The notes beneath the pieces were generated by a model. The model worked only from the letters and a program-made list of their open reading frames with translations, was not told the DNA's origin and did not search any database. A DNA stretch of 64,000 nucleotides from Comamonadaceae bacterium (GTDB taxonomy: Bacteria > Pseudomonadota > Gammaproteobacteria > Burkholderiales > Burkholderiaceae_C): assembly GCA_004144865.1 (NCBI GenBank), contig SEAY01000013.1, forward strand, positions 1-64,000. The letters run 5' to 3'. This document shows, piece by piece, positions 9,276 through 18,417 of the stretch. Made by a program: the position numbers and the translations under genes. Numbering within the stretch: position 1 is the stretch's first letter; every line of letters starts with the position of its first letter.

Positions 9276-10250
9276 TCACCCGACCCGGATATTGGCGGCG
9301 CGGATGACGGGTTCCCACCGCGCCCGCTCCGACAGGATGATCTTGCGAAAGGCCTCCGGCGTGCCGCCCTGTGCATCGCAGCCGATGTCCAGCAGGCGCT
9401 TGCGCACGTCGGGCGTGCGCAGTGCCGCCGTGATCTCGCGCGACAACTGGTCCACCAGCGGCTGCGGCGTGCCGGCGCGCGCGAAGAAGCCGATGGAGGA
9501 GATGCCGTAGAGATCCGGATAGCCGGACTCGACCAGGTTGGGGATCTCCGGCGCGAGGGGGGAGCGCTCCGGCCCGCCGGTGGCGATGATGCGGATGCGC
9601 CCTGCCCTGTGCTGCGCGAGGTAGTCCGACATCACCGACACGCCGGCGCCGACCTGGTTGCCCAGGAGGTCCGTGAGCAGCGGCTGCCCGCCCTTGTACG
9701 CCACCAGCTGGAGGTCCGTCCCCGACAGCTCGCGCAGGCGAAGCATCAGCAGCGCGCCCACGCTGCCCATGCTGGACGTCCCGATGCTGCCCTTCAGGCG
9801 GTCCGCCTTCGCGGCGGCCAGGAACTGCTGGAGGTTCTGCACGCCCGAGCCGAGGCTCACGGTCAGCGCGTGCGGGATGTGCACGCCGTCGGCCAGGGGC
9901 GCCAGGTCCGTGTCGGGGTCGTAAGGCAGCTTGCTGTAAAGGGCCGGATAGAAGGCGGCCACGGACACGGGCGCGAACAGGATGTTCGCCCCATCGGGTT
10001 CGCTCATCTTCATGTACTGCCCCGCGACCAGCCCGGTGCCGCCCGGCCTGTATTCCACGAGCACCGTGCGCTTGAGGGAGTCCTTCAGCCGGTCGGCCAC
10101 GATGCGCGCGACGTTGTCCATCGTGGCCCCGGGCGGCACCACGACGATGATTCTCAGCGTGGCGGGCAGCCCCTGGCCCCGCGCAGCGCCCGTGAGGGCC
10201 ATGCCCACGGAAGCGGCCAGGCCGGTACAAAGTTGGCGGCGGTTCAGCAT
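9276..10250 (-). CDS. Bug/TctC family substrate-binding protein
   Basis: LPATLRIIVVVPPGATMDNVARIVADRLKDSLKRTVLVEYRPGGTGLVAG; family architecture and C-terminus. Confidence 0.88.
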   Translation of the reverse strand: MLNRRQLCTGLAASVGMALTGAARGQGLPATLRIIVVVPPGATMDNVARIVADRLKDSLKRTVLVEYRPGGTGLVAGQYMKMSEPDGANILFAPVSVAAFYPALYSKLPYDPDTDLAPLADGVHIPHALTVSLGSGVQNLQQFLAAAKADRLKGSIGTSSMGSVGALLMLRLRELSGTDLQLVAYKGGQPLLTDLLGNQVGAGVSVMSDYLAQHRAGRIRIIATGGPERSPLAPEIPNLVESGYPDLYGISSIGFFARAGTPQPLVDQLSREITAALRTPDVRKRLLDIGCDAQGGTPEAFRKIILSERARWEPVIRAANIRVG

Positions 10251-10272
10251 CTCGTCTTGTCTCCTCGTTTTT

Positions 10273-11757
10273 TCAGAACAGCGGCTCGTTCCAGACCAGC
10301 TGCTTGGGGTTGACGCCGCGGCGGATGGACTTGGCGGCGGCCAAGCCGGCGATCTCGCCGGTCTGTGTGCACCAGGGGAAGTTGCGCATCACCATGAAGA
10401 TGGTTTCGAAGGTGAAGGACAGCGACGCCCCGGTCAGCAGCAGGTTGGTGACTTCCTTCGGCAGGAAGCAGCGGTACGGAACTTCGAAGGTGTACTTCGC
10501 GTAGGCGTCCCAGAAGAAGGTCTTGGTCATGGGCCGCGTCACCGCGTCGGGGAAGCGGCGGCCTTCGCGCGCGTCGGCGATCGAGAACACGTATTCGCCG
10601 ATCGGGTGGCGGCCGTCGCGCACGCCGACGTAGCGTCCCACGTGCGCGATGAAGGCGTGCTGGAAGCCAGGCACGTACTTGGTCAGGAAGCGCGCCTCCG
10701 CATCGATCAGCCGCCGCAACTCCTTCTTGGCGCGCGACGCGTGCTCGGCGTCGTCGTCCATGTGCAGCGCCCATTCGTAGGGCACGTTCTGCCAGAGGAT
10801 GAAGGTGCCCGGCCCCTGGATCGGGCTCATGTCCACCGTCGGGTGGCCGATGTAATGGTCGCCGTAGACGCCCTGGTCGGCCAGGCGCGGCCGGTACAGC
10901 TCGGGCGGGATGTCCCCAGCGGCCCGCGCCTTGTTGATCAGCTTGCTCAGCGCCGGGTCGTTCTCCCGGCGCTGGTAAGCGGCGGTTTCGGCGAAGTCGA
11001 TGCCGCCCATGATCCACAGCAGCCCGCCAGGAATGGGGCGGCTTTGCGCATCCTGCTGCACCGTCTCGGACTGGCGCCCTCCTCCCCGCACGAAGGGGGC
11101 GCCCGCGCGGGCCACCACTTCGGCGGTGCCCGAGCCTTCCACGAACACCTTGCCCTGGATCGCCTGGCGTCCGCCCACCGTCTCGACGATGGCGTGGGTG
11201 ATGCGCCGCTCGGCGCCGTCGGCCTGCATCTCCACGTCCACGAACGAGGCACCGTAGATCGCATGCACGCCCGCTTCCTCGAGCATCTTCACCATCACGT
11301 TCCCGGCGCCGTCGGGGTTGAAGGAAACGCGCTTGAACGGGCTGCCGGGCGGCAGGTAGTAGTCGTAGTGCGAGAGCGCATTGCCCGCCCAATCCGGCAG
11401 GCTCTTCTCGTCGGCGGTGTAGAGGCAGCCTTCGCGTGCGAAGCGCTCCATCAGCTCGGTATGGATGCCGCCCACGCCGGTGTTGGCAGCGCCTTGCAGG
11501 CCGGACGTGTGCACGCCGCCTGGCATGTCGAACTTTTCGACGATGACCACACTGCAGCCTTCGCGCCGCGCGCGCAGCGCCGCCGCGAAGCCACCGGGAC
11601 CGGCTCCGATCACCACCACGTCGGCCTGCGCCACGACGGGCACGCCCTTCGGGGTCGCGCCGAACTCGCCCGCGGTCACGTTGTTCTGGTTCATCTGTAC
11701 TGCTTCCACCTGTTCTGCTGTTGGCTGCATCTTGGCCGCGGGGCCGCTGCAGCCCAA
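10273..11757 (-). CDS. FAD-dependent oxidoreductase; start could be internal (MNQNN or MQPTAEQ)
   Basis: ADVVVIGAGPGGFAAALRARREGCSVVIVEKFDMPGGVHTSGLQGAANTG. Confidence 0.88.
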   Translation of the reverse strand: MGCSGPAAKMQPTAEQVEAVQMNQNNVTAGEFGATPKGVPVVAQADVVVIGAGPGGFAAALRARREGCSVVIVEKFDMPGGVHTSGLQGAANTGVGGIHTELMERFAREGCLYTADEKSLPDWAGNALSHYDYYLPPGSPFKRVSFNPDGAGNVMVKMLEEAGVHAIYGASFVDVEMQADGAERRITHAIVETVGGRQAIQGKVFVEGSGTAEVVARAGAPFVRGGGRQSETVQQDAQSRPIPGGLLWIMGGIDFAETAAYQRRENDPALSKLINKARAAGDIPPELYRPRLADQGVYGDHYIGHPTVDMSPIQGPGTFILWQNVPYEWALHMDDDAEHASRAKKELRRLIDAEARFLTKYVPGFQHAFIAHVGRYVGVRDGRHPIGEYVFSIADAREGRRFPDAVTRPMTKTFFWDAYAKYTFEVPYRCFLPKEVTNLLLTGASLSFTFETIFMVMRNFPWCTQTGEIAGLAAAKSIRRGVNPKQLVWNEPLF

Positions 11758-11789
11758 GGGAAATTCGAGCTCATTACACTAGGTGAAAC

Positions 11790-12650
11790 ATGCAGAGCGT
11801 GAAGACCATCCGGGCCGTCGAGCGCGCCTTCCAGGTGCTGGAAGCGCTGCAGCGAACACCCGAAGGGGCGACGCTGGCGCAGTTGCAGGCCGAGACCGGC
11901 CTGTCCGGCCCGACCCTGCTGCGGTTGCTCAAGACACTCACCGGCGTGAAGGCCGTGCGGCGCAGCACGGCGGACCAGCGCTACCGCCCCGGCATGCGGC
12001 TGACCATCCTGACGCGTGATATGGCGCCGGCCGAGCGATTGGCGGACGTGGCGGCCCCCTGGATCGATGAACTGTGCGAGCAGCTGGAGTGGCCGTCGGA
12101 CCTGGCAGTCCACATGGGGAACGACGATTTCGTGAAGGTGCTCGAGTCCAGCTTGCGCCAGTCCCGCTTCTACCTGCGCCGCAGGCCCGGCCGCGTGCGG
12201 ATCAACCTGCTCGGCTCGGCGGCCGGCATGGCGTTCGTCTCGGCGCTACCCCGTGATCGGCGCAACGAGCTCGTCGCCGCTGCGAGAGCGGGCCGGGACA
12301 TCCACAACGCCAAGGTGATCGCCGCGGGCGACCTGGAGCAGCACGTGGCGTCGGCCCGCCGGCGCGGCTACTCCCTGCGGCATCCGCTCTATCGCGGCGG
12401 CAGCTTCAATGGCGAGCCCCGGGACGACGCGCTGCAGGCGATGGCAGTGCCGGTCATTGCGCACGGCCGGCTGCTTGGCGCACTCAACCTGAACTGGAAC
12501 CGCGCGGCGGCGAGTGAGCGCGAGATGGCGAAGCGCAGCCTGCCGGCGCTGCAGCGTGCGGTGGCGGGGATCGCCGAGGCCGCCGCGGATGCCGGTTTGG
12601 TGGAGTTGCTGCCGGGGCTGGAAGACGCGGAGGGATTCGCGGGCGCCTGA
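11790..12650 (+). CDS. IclR family transcriptional regulator
   Basis: VKTIRAVERAFQVLEALQRTPEGATLAQLQAETGLSGPTLLRLLKTL; C-terminal IclR effector domain; divergent from the FAD/Bug cluster. Confidence 0.92.
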   Translation: MQSVKTIRAVERAFQVLEALQRTPEGATLAQLQAETGLSGPTLLRLLKTLTGVKAVRRSTADQRYRPGMRLTILTRDMAPAERLADVAAPWIDELCEQLEWPSDLAVHMGNDDFVKVLESSLRQSRFYLRRRPGRVRINLLGSAAGMAFVSALPRDRRNELVAAARAGRDIHNAKVIAAGDLEQHVASARRRGYSLRHPLYRGGSFNGEPRDDALQAMAVPVIAHGRLLGALNLNWNRAAASEREMAKRSLPALQRAVAGIAEAAADAGLVELLPGLEDAEGFAGA

Positions 12651-12720
12651 GCCGCCGTTCTCCTTTGCGCAGGCTTCCGGCAGCCCTAGACTCCGATCTC
12701 CGCCACTTTTGAACAATCAG

Positions 12721-13056
12721 ATGAAAGCGCCGTGCTACCGGGCAGGCACCGCCGTTGCGCTGCTCCTGGTGCTCGCGCCGGGCGCTCGGTCTGCGCCACC
12801 CGCGCCGCCGTTCGACGTCGCGTACAGGGCCTGGGATGTCGTGACGGAACTCGCGCGACACAACGGGGCTCCGGGGATCAGCGGCCAATGCGGCAAGACG
12901 TTCCAGCCGTTCGTGGTCCCGGCCCTGCGCAGGCAGACGCGGCAGGAGCAGGACAGGGCCGCGGTAGCATGCGTCGAGGCGGCCCGGTCCGCCTGCATGA
13001 ACAGCCAGCTCCGCACTTCCGCGGCGATCGCGAAGAAGTGCGAAGAGTTCAGGTAG
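12721..13056 (+). CDS. Small secreted four-cysteine protein of unknown function
   Basis: MKAPCYRAGTAVALLLVLAPGARSAPP signal peptide; mature part with QCGK, ACVE, ACMN, KCEE. Confidence 0.65.
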   Translation: MKAPCYRAGTAVALLLVLAPGARSAPPAPPFDVAYRAWDVVTELARHNGAPGISGQCGKTFQPFVVPALRRQTRQEQDRAAVACVEAARSACMNSQLRTSAAIAKKCEEFR

Positions 13057-13062
13057 CCGGCG

Positions 13063-13446
13063 TCACTTCGCCGGCTTCTTCGGCGACCTGCGCGCGGCGT
13101 CCAGCGCCGCGGCTTTCTCCGCATGCTTCTCGGCGCGCGTCCTGCGTGGCTTCGGCTTCTTGGTTTCGCCGGCCTCGTGCGCTTCCTTGCTTGCCTTCTT
13201 CTCTTTGGCCTGGGGATGATGCGTGCGCACCAGCTTGTCGAGGGCGCTCGGCTTGGGCTGCAGCGCCTGCGCCTTGCGCTTGTCCCGCTCCTCCTTGAGC
13301 AGCCGGCGCTCCTCGATCAAGGCGGATTCGGCTTCGGACGGCTCCTTGCCTGCCCCCTCCGTTTCCATCCGGCTCGCCATCGCGCGATGCAGCGCCTGGC
13401 CGTTGGCCGAGATCCTCTTGCTCATGGATGCAGTACGAGTCGGCAT
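13063..13446 (-). CDS. Lysine-rich hypothetical protein
   Basis: MPTRTASMSKRISANGQALHRAM...KKASKEAHEAGETKKPKPRRTRAEKHAEKAAALDAARRSPKKPAK; GAGGA upstream. Confidence 0.65.
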   Translation of the reverse strand: MPTRTASMSKRISANGQALHRAMASRMETEGAGKEPSEAESALIEERRLLKEERDKRKAQALQPKPSALDKLVRTHHPQAKEKKASKEAHEAGETKKPKPRRTRAEKHAEKAAALDAARRSPKKPAK

Positions 13447-13550
13447 TTGGCGGTCCTCATGGTCTGGAAAGGCCACTGTAGGCCAGCCCGGCGCGCGACG
13501 CCAGCCTGTCTGCTCGACCGGAAGCGCACATCCGGTCGGGCGAACACGGG

Positions 13551-13880
13551 CTACCAGCCCAGCGCGAACCGCAGCGCCAGCATGACCCCCGTCCCGCAGA
13601 CGATCGTCCCGAACAGGCTGCGTCGCCATGCATAGAAGCCCAGGCCCGCCAGCGCGCCGAAGATGCGCGCGTCGCGCCAGGTGTCGACCAGGTGCCCTTG
13701 TGTCATCACCAGCTCCGGGGCCACCACGGCGGCCAGGGCGGCGACGGGTGCGTAGCGCAGCCCGTCGCGCAGCCAGGCCGGCATCGGCAGGTCCTGCTTC
13801 GGCAGGACGAAGAACGCGCGGCAGGCCAGCGCGATCGCCGCCATGCCCAGCGTGGTGAAGAAGATCTCCAGCGCGCTCAC
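13551..13880 (-). CDS. azlD: AzlD-like branched-chain amino acid exporter small subunit
   Basis: GTG start overlapping azlC stop (GTGA); ALEIFFTTLGMAAIALACRAFFVLP... four-helix hydrophobic profile next to AzlC. Confidence 0.85.
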   Translation of the reverse strand: MSALEIFFTTLGMAAIALACRAFFVLPKQDLPMPAWLRDGLRYAPVAALAAVVAPELVMTQGHLVDTWRDARIFGALAGLGFYAWRRSLFGTIVCGTGVMLALRFALGW

Positions 13881-14629
13881 GGCCTGGCTCCGCCACGCAG
13901 CGCCGGCGCACGCTCGGCCAGCACGCCGACGGCCACCGCGGTGGCAATGGCGGCAATGATGTTCAGCTTCAGGGGCAGCGCGTAGGCCGCGACCGCGGCG
14001 CAGGCCGCGACCACCGCCGCCACCCAGGTGACCGGGTGCCGCAGCTGCGTGCATGTCAGGGCGAGCAGGGCCATCGTGCCGGCGAACCCCAGGTTCCAGG
14101 AAGTCGGGATGCCGTGCCCCATGACGATGCCCGTGAGGATGGAAACCTGCCACACGCCGAAAGTGACGAGGGCGCTGCCCAGGAAGTAGTCCTCGTACCT
14201 GGGGCCGGGATGGGGCTCGGGGAAGCGGCGGATGAACAGCGCGAAGCTGCTGTCCCCCATCAGGAAGCTGAGTGCGAGGCGCTGCCGGCGCGGCAGGTGC
14301 ACGAAGTAGGGACGGTAGTGGAAGCTGAAGGCCATGAACCGCAGGCTGACGCACAGGGTGGTCGCCCAGACCACCCACATCGGCGCACCTGCCGAGATCA
14401 GCGGCAACGACGCGATCTGGGCCGAACCAGCGTAGACGACGATGGACATCAGGATGGCGAGCGGTACGCCCATCCCACTCTTGGCCATCGCCACGCCCGC
14501 GACGAGGCCCCACGCGGCAATGCCGATCGCCATCGGGACCGCCTCGGCGGCCCCTTCGCGGAACATGGGCCGGCGCACGAGGGCCGTCGCCCCGGCGTGG
14601 AACGATGCGAGTGAGGATCTCAGAGACAC
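13877..14629 (-). CDS. azlC: AzlC family branched-chain amino acid exporter permease
   Basis: REGAAEAVPMAIGIAAWGLVAGVAMAKSGMGVPLAILMSIVVYAGSAQIASLPL. Confidence 0.92.
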   Translation of the reverse strand: MSLRSSLASFHAGATALVRRPMFREGAAEAVPMAIGIAAWGLVAGVAMAKSGMGVPLAILMSIVVYAGSAQIASLPLISAGAPMWVVWATTLCVSLRFMAFSFHYRPYFVHLPRRQRLALSFLMGDSSFALFIRRFPEPHPGPRYEDYFLGSALVTFGVWQVSILTGIVMGHGIPTSWNLGFAGTMALLALTCTQLRHPVTWVAAVVAACAAVAAYALPLKLNIIAAIATAVAVGVLAERAPALRGGARP

Positions 14630-14776
14630 ACCTTCTCCTGGTGGCGCGATGATGCCAGCAGGTCGCTTTCAGGGACGTGACGCCCGCGAACACCCGGCCT
14701 GACGAACGTCAAACGCGGTTGGCCCCGCGCGCCGCACCATGTCCGCTCCACCGCCGCCGGCGGACGTGGAGGCTCC

Positions 14777-15235
14777 ATGGATGACGCACTGAAGCACAAG
14801 ATCCTCGCGCTGCTCGACCAGCACAGGATCATGACGATCGCAACGCTGCGCCCCGACGGCTGGCCGCAGGCGACCACGGTGGGCTACGTGAACGAAGGCA
14901 TGACGCTCTGGTTCCTCTGCGGCCTCGAAAGCCAGAAAGCCAGCAACCTGGCGCGGGACGACCGCGTCTCGATCACGATCGACCATGACACGGCTGACCT
15001 GATGGCGATCACCGGCCTCTCCATGGCGGCGCGGGCGCACCGCGTCACCGATCGCACCGAGGCCGAAAAGGTGATCGCGATGCTGCCGCTGAAGTACCCG
15101 GACGCACCGCCGGCGACCGCGAACATGAAGATGCCGCAGCCCGAGGAAGTCGCCCTCTTCCGCGTGCAGCCCGCGATCATCTCGGTGCTGGACTACACCA
15201 AGGGATTCGCCCACACCGACCTGGTCGCCTGCTGA
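14777..15235 (+). CDS. Pyridoxamine 5'-phosphate oxidase-fold protein
   Basis: ILALLDQHRIMTIATLRPDGWPQATTVGYVNEGMTLWFLCGLESQKASNLARDDRVSITID. Confidence 0.9.
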   Translation: MDDALKHKILALLDQHRIMTIATLRPDGWPQATTVGYVNEGMTLWFLCGLESQKASNLARDDRVSITIDHDTADLMAITGLSMAARAHRVTDRTEAEKVIAMLPLKYPDAPPATANMKMPQPEEVALFRVQPAIISVLDYTKGFAHTDLVAC

Positions 15236-15335
15236 GGAAACCGCGTCCTGCGGTTGGAAGATGATCAGCCAGCGGTCGCAGTGAACTGGAGCGACCGGCA
15301 GCCACGGCCGCTGGCGGCCAGCCCCGCCGCGCCGG

Positions 15336-16310
15336 CTACTCCGCCTTGATCCCCACCGCGCGGATGATGCGCAGGTTGGCCTGCGATTCCGCCGCGATCT
15401 GCTGCGCGAAGGCATCTGCGCTGCCACCGGTGGGCACGTTGTCCGTCGCCACCAGGCGGCTGCGGATCTCCGGCAGCTGCAGGATCGCGTTCACCTGCGC
15501 ATTCAGCTTGTCCGCCAGCGCCTTCGGCAGCCCGCCCGGGGCGACGATGCCGAACTGCGACGACAGGTTGGCGCGTGCGTAGCCGAGCTCGGCGAGCGTC
15601 GGCACGTTGGGCAGCGAGTCCAGGCGCTTGGGCGCACCGACGGCCAGCGGCCGCAGCTTGCCGGCCTTGATGTGCTCGCCGACCGCCGGACCGGCGTTGG
15701 TGGACAGGATCTCGAACTGGCCGCTCAGGGCGTCGGTCATCTGCTGGCCGCCGCCCTTGTACGGGATGTGCACCATCTCGACACGGGCCTGGTCCTGCAG
15801 CTGCTCCAGCATCAGGTGGCCCAGCGAGGCCGCGCCGGACGTGGCCCAGCGCACCGTGCGCGGCTTGTCCTTGGCCAGGACCATCAGCTCCCGGAAATCG
15901 CGTGCCGCCAGCGCCGGGGTGGCGAGCAGCAACACCGGCGAGTACATGACGCTCACGACCGGAGCGATCTGGGTCTCGGGTTCGTACGGCAGCTTGCCCA
16001 GGTGCGGGCTGAGCACCAGCGGGCTGAGCGCGGTGAAGCCGATCGTGTGACCGTCCGGCGCGGCCTTCGCCACGGCGTCCACGCCGATGGTGCCGCTCGC
16101 GCCGGCCTTGTTGTCCACCACGAAAGGCTGCCCCATCTGCGCGGCCAGCTTCTCGCCGATGGCACGGGCGACCGCGTCGGCGAGGCCACCCGGCGGGTAA
16201 GGAACGACGATGCGGACGGGCTTGGAGGGATAGGGCTGCTGAGCGGCTGCGGGGAGCGCCAGGGCGGCGGCACCGGCCGCGAGGAAGACGCGGCGCTGGA
16301 GGGAGGTCAT
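15336..16310 (-). CDS. Bug/TctC family substrate-binding protein
   Basis: AAQQPYPSKPVRIVVPYPPGGLADAVARAIGEKLAAQMGQPFVVDNKAGASGTIG. Confidence 0.94.
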   Translation of the reverse strand: MTSLQRRVFLAAGAAALALPAAAQQPYPSKPVRIVVPYPPGGLADAVARAIGEKLAAQMGQPFVVDNKAGASGTIGVDAVAKAAPDGHTIGFTALSPLVLSPHLGKLPYEPETQIAPVVSVMYSPVLLLATPALAARDFRELMVLAKDKPRTVRWATSGAASLGHLMLEQLQDQARVEMVHIPYKGGGQQMTDALSGQFEILSTNAGPAVGEHIKAGKLRPLAVGAPKRLDSLPNVPTLAELGYARANLSSQFGIVAPGGLPKALADKLNAQVNAILQLPEIRSRLVATDNVPTGGSADAFAQQIAAESQANLRIIRAVGIKAE

Positions 16311-16398
16311 GTCGGGAACTGCTTGGAAAGGAAGGTTGGGATTATCGCAACCGCATCGAGCCGAACTGCTGGCGGCGGCCGCGCAGGCAGCGGCGCCC

Positions 16399-17283
16399 TC
16401 AGTCGCGCAGCACCTTCTCAGCCAGCTCGCGCAGGATGGACAGCGAGGGCGGCTCGGCGCGCCCGGCGAGGGTCACCAGGCCGAAGCGGGCCGTGGAAGC
16501 GAGGGCGGGCTTCACGGGGAGCTCCACCAGGTCCGGCGCCGAAGCGCGGATGGCGAGCAGCACCGCGTCGCTCGCCCGGACCACTTCGACCAGGCTGGCG
16601 ATCTCCTCGCAGCGCAAGGTCACGCACTCCCGGGGGTGCGCCGAGGGGCCGTAGCGTTCGACCAGGATGCGCGCCACTTCGTCGCTGAGCGGCGTGGAGG
16701 CGATCGGGTACTGGCGCAATGCGGGAAAGCGCAGGACACCTCGCACGCGCAGCAATGGATGTCCCTTGCGGCACATGAAGACACCCCGCATCTCGGACAA
16801 CGTGACCACCCGCAGGTCCGGCGCCGGCGACAGGGACCGCGCGTCGATCACCAGCGCGTCGAGCTCGCGCTCGCGCAAGCCTTGCACCAGGCGTTCCGTG
16901 TTGCCGCGGCTGATGGTCAGGTGCATCGCGGGATGGCGCTGCGCCATCTCGCGCAGCAGCGGCGCCATCAGCATCGCGCCCGGGCCCGAGCCCATGCCCA
17001 CCCGCAAGCTGCCGGCGCGGCCTTCGCGCATCCGGTGGCCGCTGGCCGCCAGTTCATCCACCTCGAAGACGATGTGTCGGGCCCGCTCCAGCACTTCGCG
17101 GCCGAAGGGCGTGGGTTCGCTGCGGCGGCCTATGCGATCGAAGAGCGGCTGCCCCATCTCGTCTTCCAGCGCACGGATGCTGCGGCTCAAGGCAGGCTGC
17201 GTCAGGAACAGGGCTTCCGCGGAGCGGCTGAACGAGCCGCTCTCGGCCAGCGCGATCAGGTGGCGCAGCTGCACCAGCGTCAT
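16399..17283 (-). CDS. LysR family transcriptional regulator
   Basis: LVQLRHLIALAESGSFSRSAEALFLTQPALSRSIRALEDEMGQPLFDRIGRR. Confidence 0.94.
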   Translation of the reverse strand: MTLVQLRHLIALAESGSFSRSAEALFLTQPALSRSIRALEDEMGQPLFDRIGRRSEPTPFGREVLERARHIVFEVDELAASGHRMREGRAGSLRVGMGSGPGAMLMAPLLREMAQRHPAMHLTISRGNTERLVQGLRERELDALVIDARSLSPAPDLRVVTLSEMRGVFMCRKGHPLLRVRGVLRFPALRQYPIASTPLSDEVARILVERYGPSAHPRECVTLRCEEIASLVEVVRASDAVLLAIRASAPDLVELPVKPALASTARFGLVTLAGRAEPPSLSILRELAEKVLRD

Positions 17284-17301
17284 GGCAGCGGTGTCCCATT
17301 C

Positions 17302-17363
17302 ATTCGAATCATGCTAGCACGTACAACAATGCATTGGACGTCATGCGGGCGAGTTCCTAGGAT
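17302..17363 (+). promoter_or_regulatory. Predicted LysR-controlled promoter/operator for the Bug-amidohydrolase pair
   Basis: Palindromes ATTCGAAT (17302-17309), GCTAGC (17313-17318), AATGCATT (17328-17335), then TTGGAC (17334-17339) - 18 nt - TAGGAT (17358-17363). Confidence 0.45.
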
Positions 17364-17429
17364 GCGCCCGACCCCCGCCTTCCGGCAGGGGCGAAAACAT
17401 CGACGGCGCCTCGCGCCGCAGGAGACAAC

Positions 17430-18410
17430 ATGAACCCCCTCGTGCAGCGTTCGATCGCCCTCCTCGCCGGCATGCTGCTGGCCGCCGGCGCGGCGGCCCA
17501 GGCCTACCCCGCCAAGCCCGTCAACCTGATGGTGCCGTACCCCGCCGGCGGCCCGTCCGACGCCATCGGCCGCATCTTCAGCACGCCGCTGGGCAAGGAG
17601 CTCGGCCAGACCGTGCTGGTGGAGAACCTCGGCGGCGCCAGCGGCGCGATCGCGGCCCAGAAGGTGTTGGCGGCCCCCGCCGACGGCTACTACATCTTCC
17701 AGGGCTCGCCCAACGAAGTGATCCTGTCGCCGCTCGCCAATGCCTCGGTGCGACTGAAGGCGGAGGACTTCCGCCTGGTGGCCCCGATCGCCGACGCCGT
17801 GATGGTGGTGCTGACGCGCAAGGACCTGCCCGTGAACAACGTCGACGAGCTGATCGCCCTGGCGCGCAAGTCGAGCGACAAACCCCTCAGCTACGGCAGC
17901 GTGGGCGTCGGCTCGCTCTACCACTTCATCGTGGAGAACATGCAGCAGGTGACGGGCATCAAGGCCACGCACGTCCCCTACAAGGGCAACGCGCCGCTGC
18001 TGCAGGACGTAGGCGGCGGCCAGGTGGACTTCGCCGTGCTGGTGTACAGCGCGGCGATGGGCGCGATGGCGGAACAGGGCCGGCTGAAGGTGATCGGCCA
18101 GCTGGGCGCTCAGCGGTCCGAACTGCTGAAGAACGTGCCGACGGTCAGCGAAGGGCAGGCGCTGAAGAACTTCCACTACAAGACCTGGACGGGATTCATG
18201 GTGCCGAAGAACACCCCCGAGCCGGTGGTGCAGCGACTGCATGCCGCCGTGGGCAGGACGCTGAAGGATCCCTCCGTGCTCTCGCAGCTGACCCTGCAGA
18301 CGCAGGAGCCGTCGGCGCCGATGTCGCTGGCCGACGCCGCGAAGTACTTCGAGACCGAAACCGCGCGCTACCGTGCGCTCGCGAAGGCCATCAACCTGCA
18401 GCCGCAGTGA
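17430..18410 (+). CDS. Bug/TctC family substrate-binding protein
   Basis: AAQAYPAKPVNLMVPYPAGGPSDAIGRIFSTPLGKELGQTVLVENLGGASGAIA. Confidence 0.94.
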   Translation: MNPLVQRSIALLAGMLLAAGAAAQAYPAKPVNLMVPYPAGGPSDAIGRIFSTPLGKELGQTVLVENLGGASGAIAAQKVLAAPADGYYIFQGSPNEVILSPLANASVRLKAEDFRLVAPIADAVMVVLTRKDLPVNNVDELIALARKSSDKPLSYGSVGVGSLYHFIVENMQQVTGIKATHVPYKGNAPLLQDVGGGQVDFAVLVYSAAMGAMAEQGRLKVIGQLGAQRSELLKNVPTVSEGQALKNFHYKTWTGFMVPKNTPEPVVQRLHAAVGRTLKDPSVLSQLTLQTQEPSAPMSLADAAKYFETETARYRALAKAINLQPQ

Positions 18411-18417
18411 CGCCGCG

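Noticed and set aside
10273-11802. Plus-strand ORF 9982..11802 as a possible gene
   Set aside because: Antisense to the second flavoprotein; composition is the complement of that gene, no domain.
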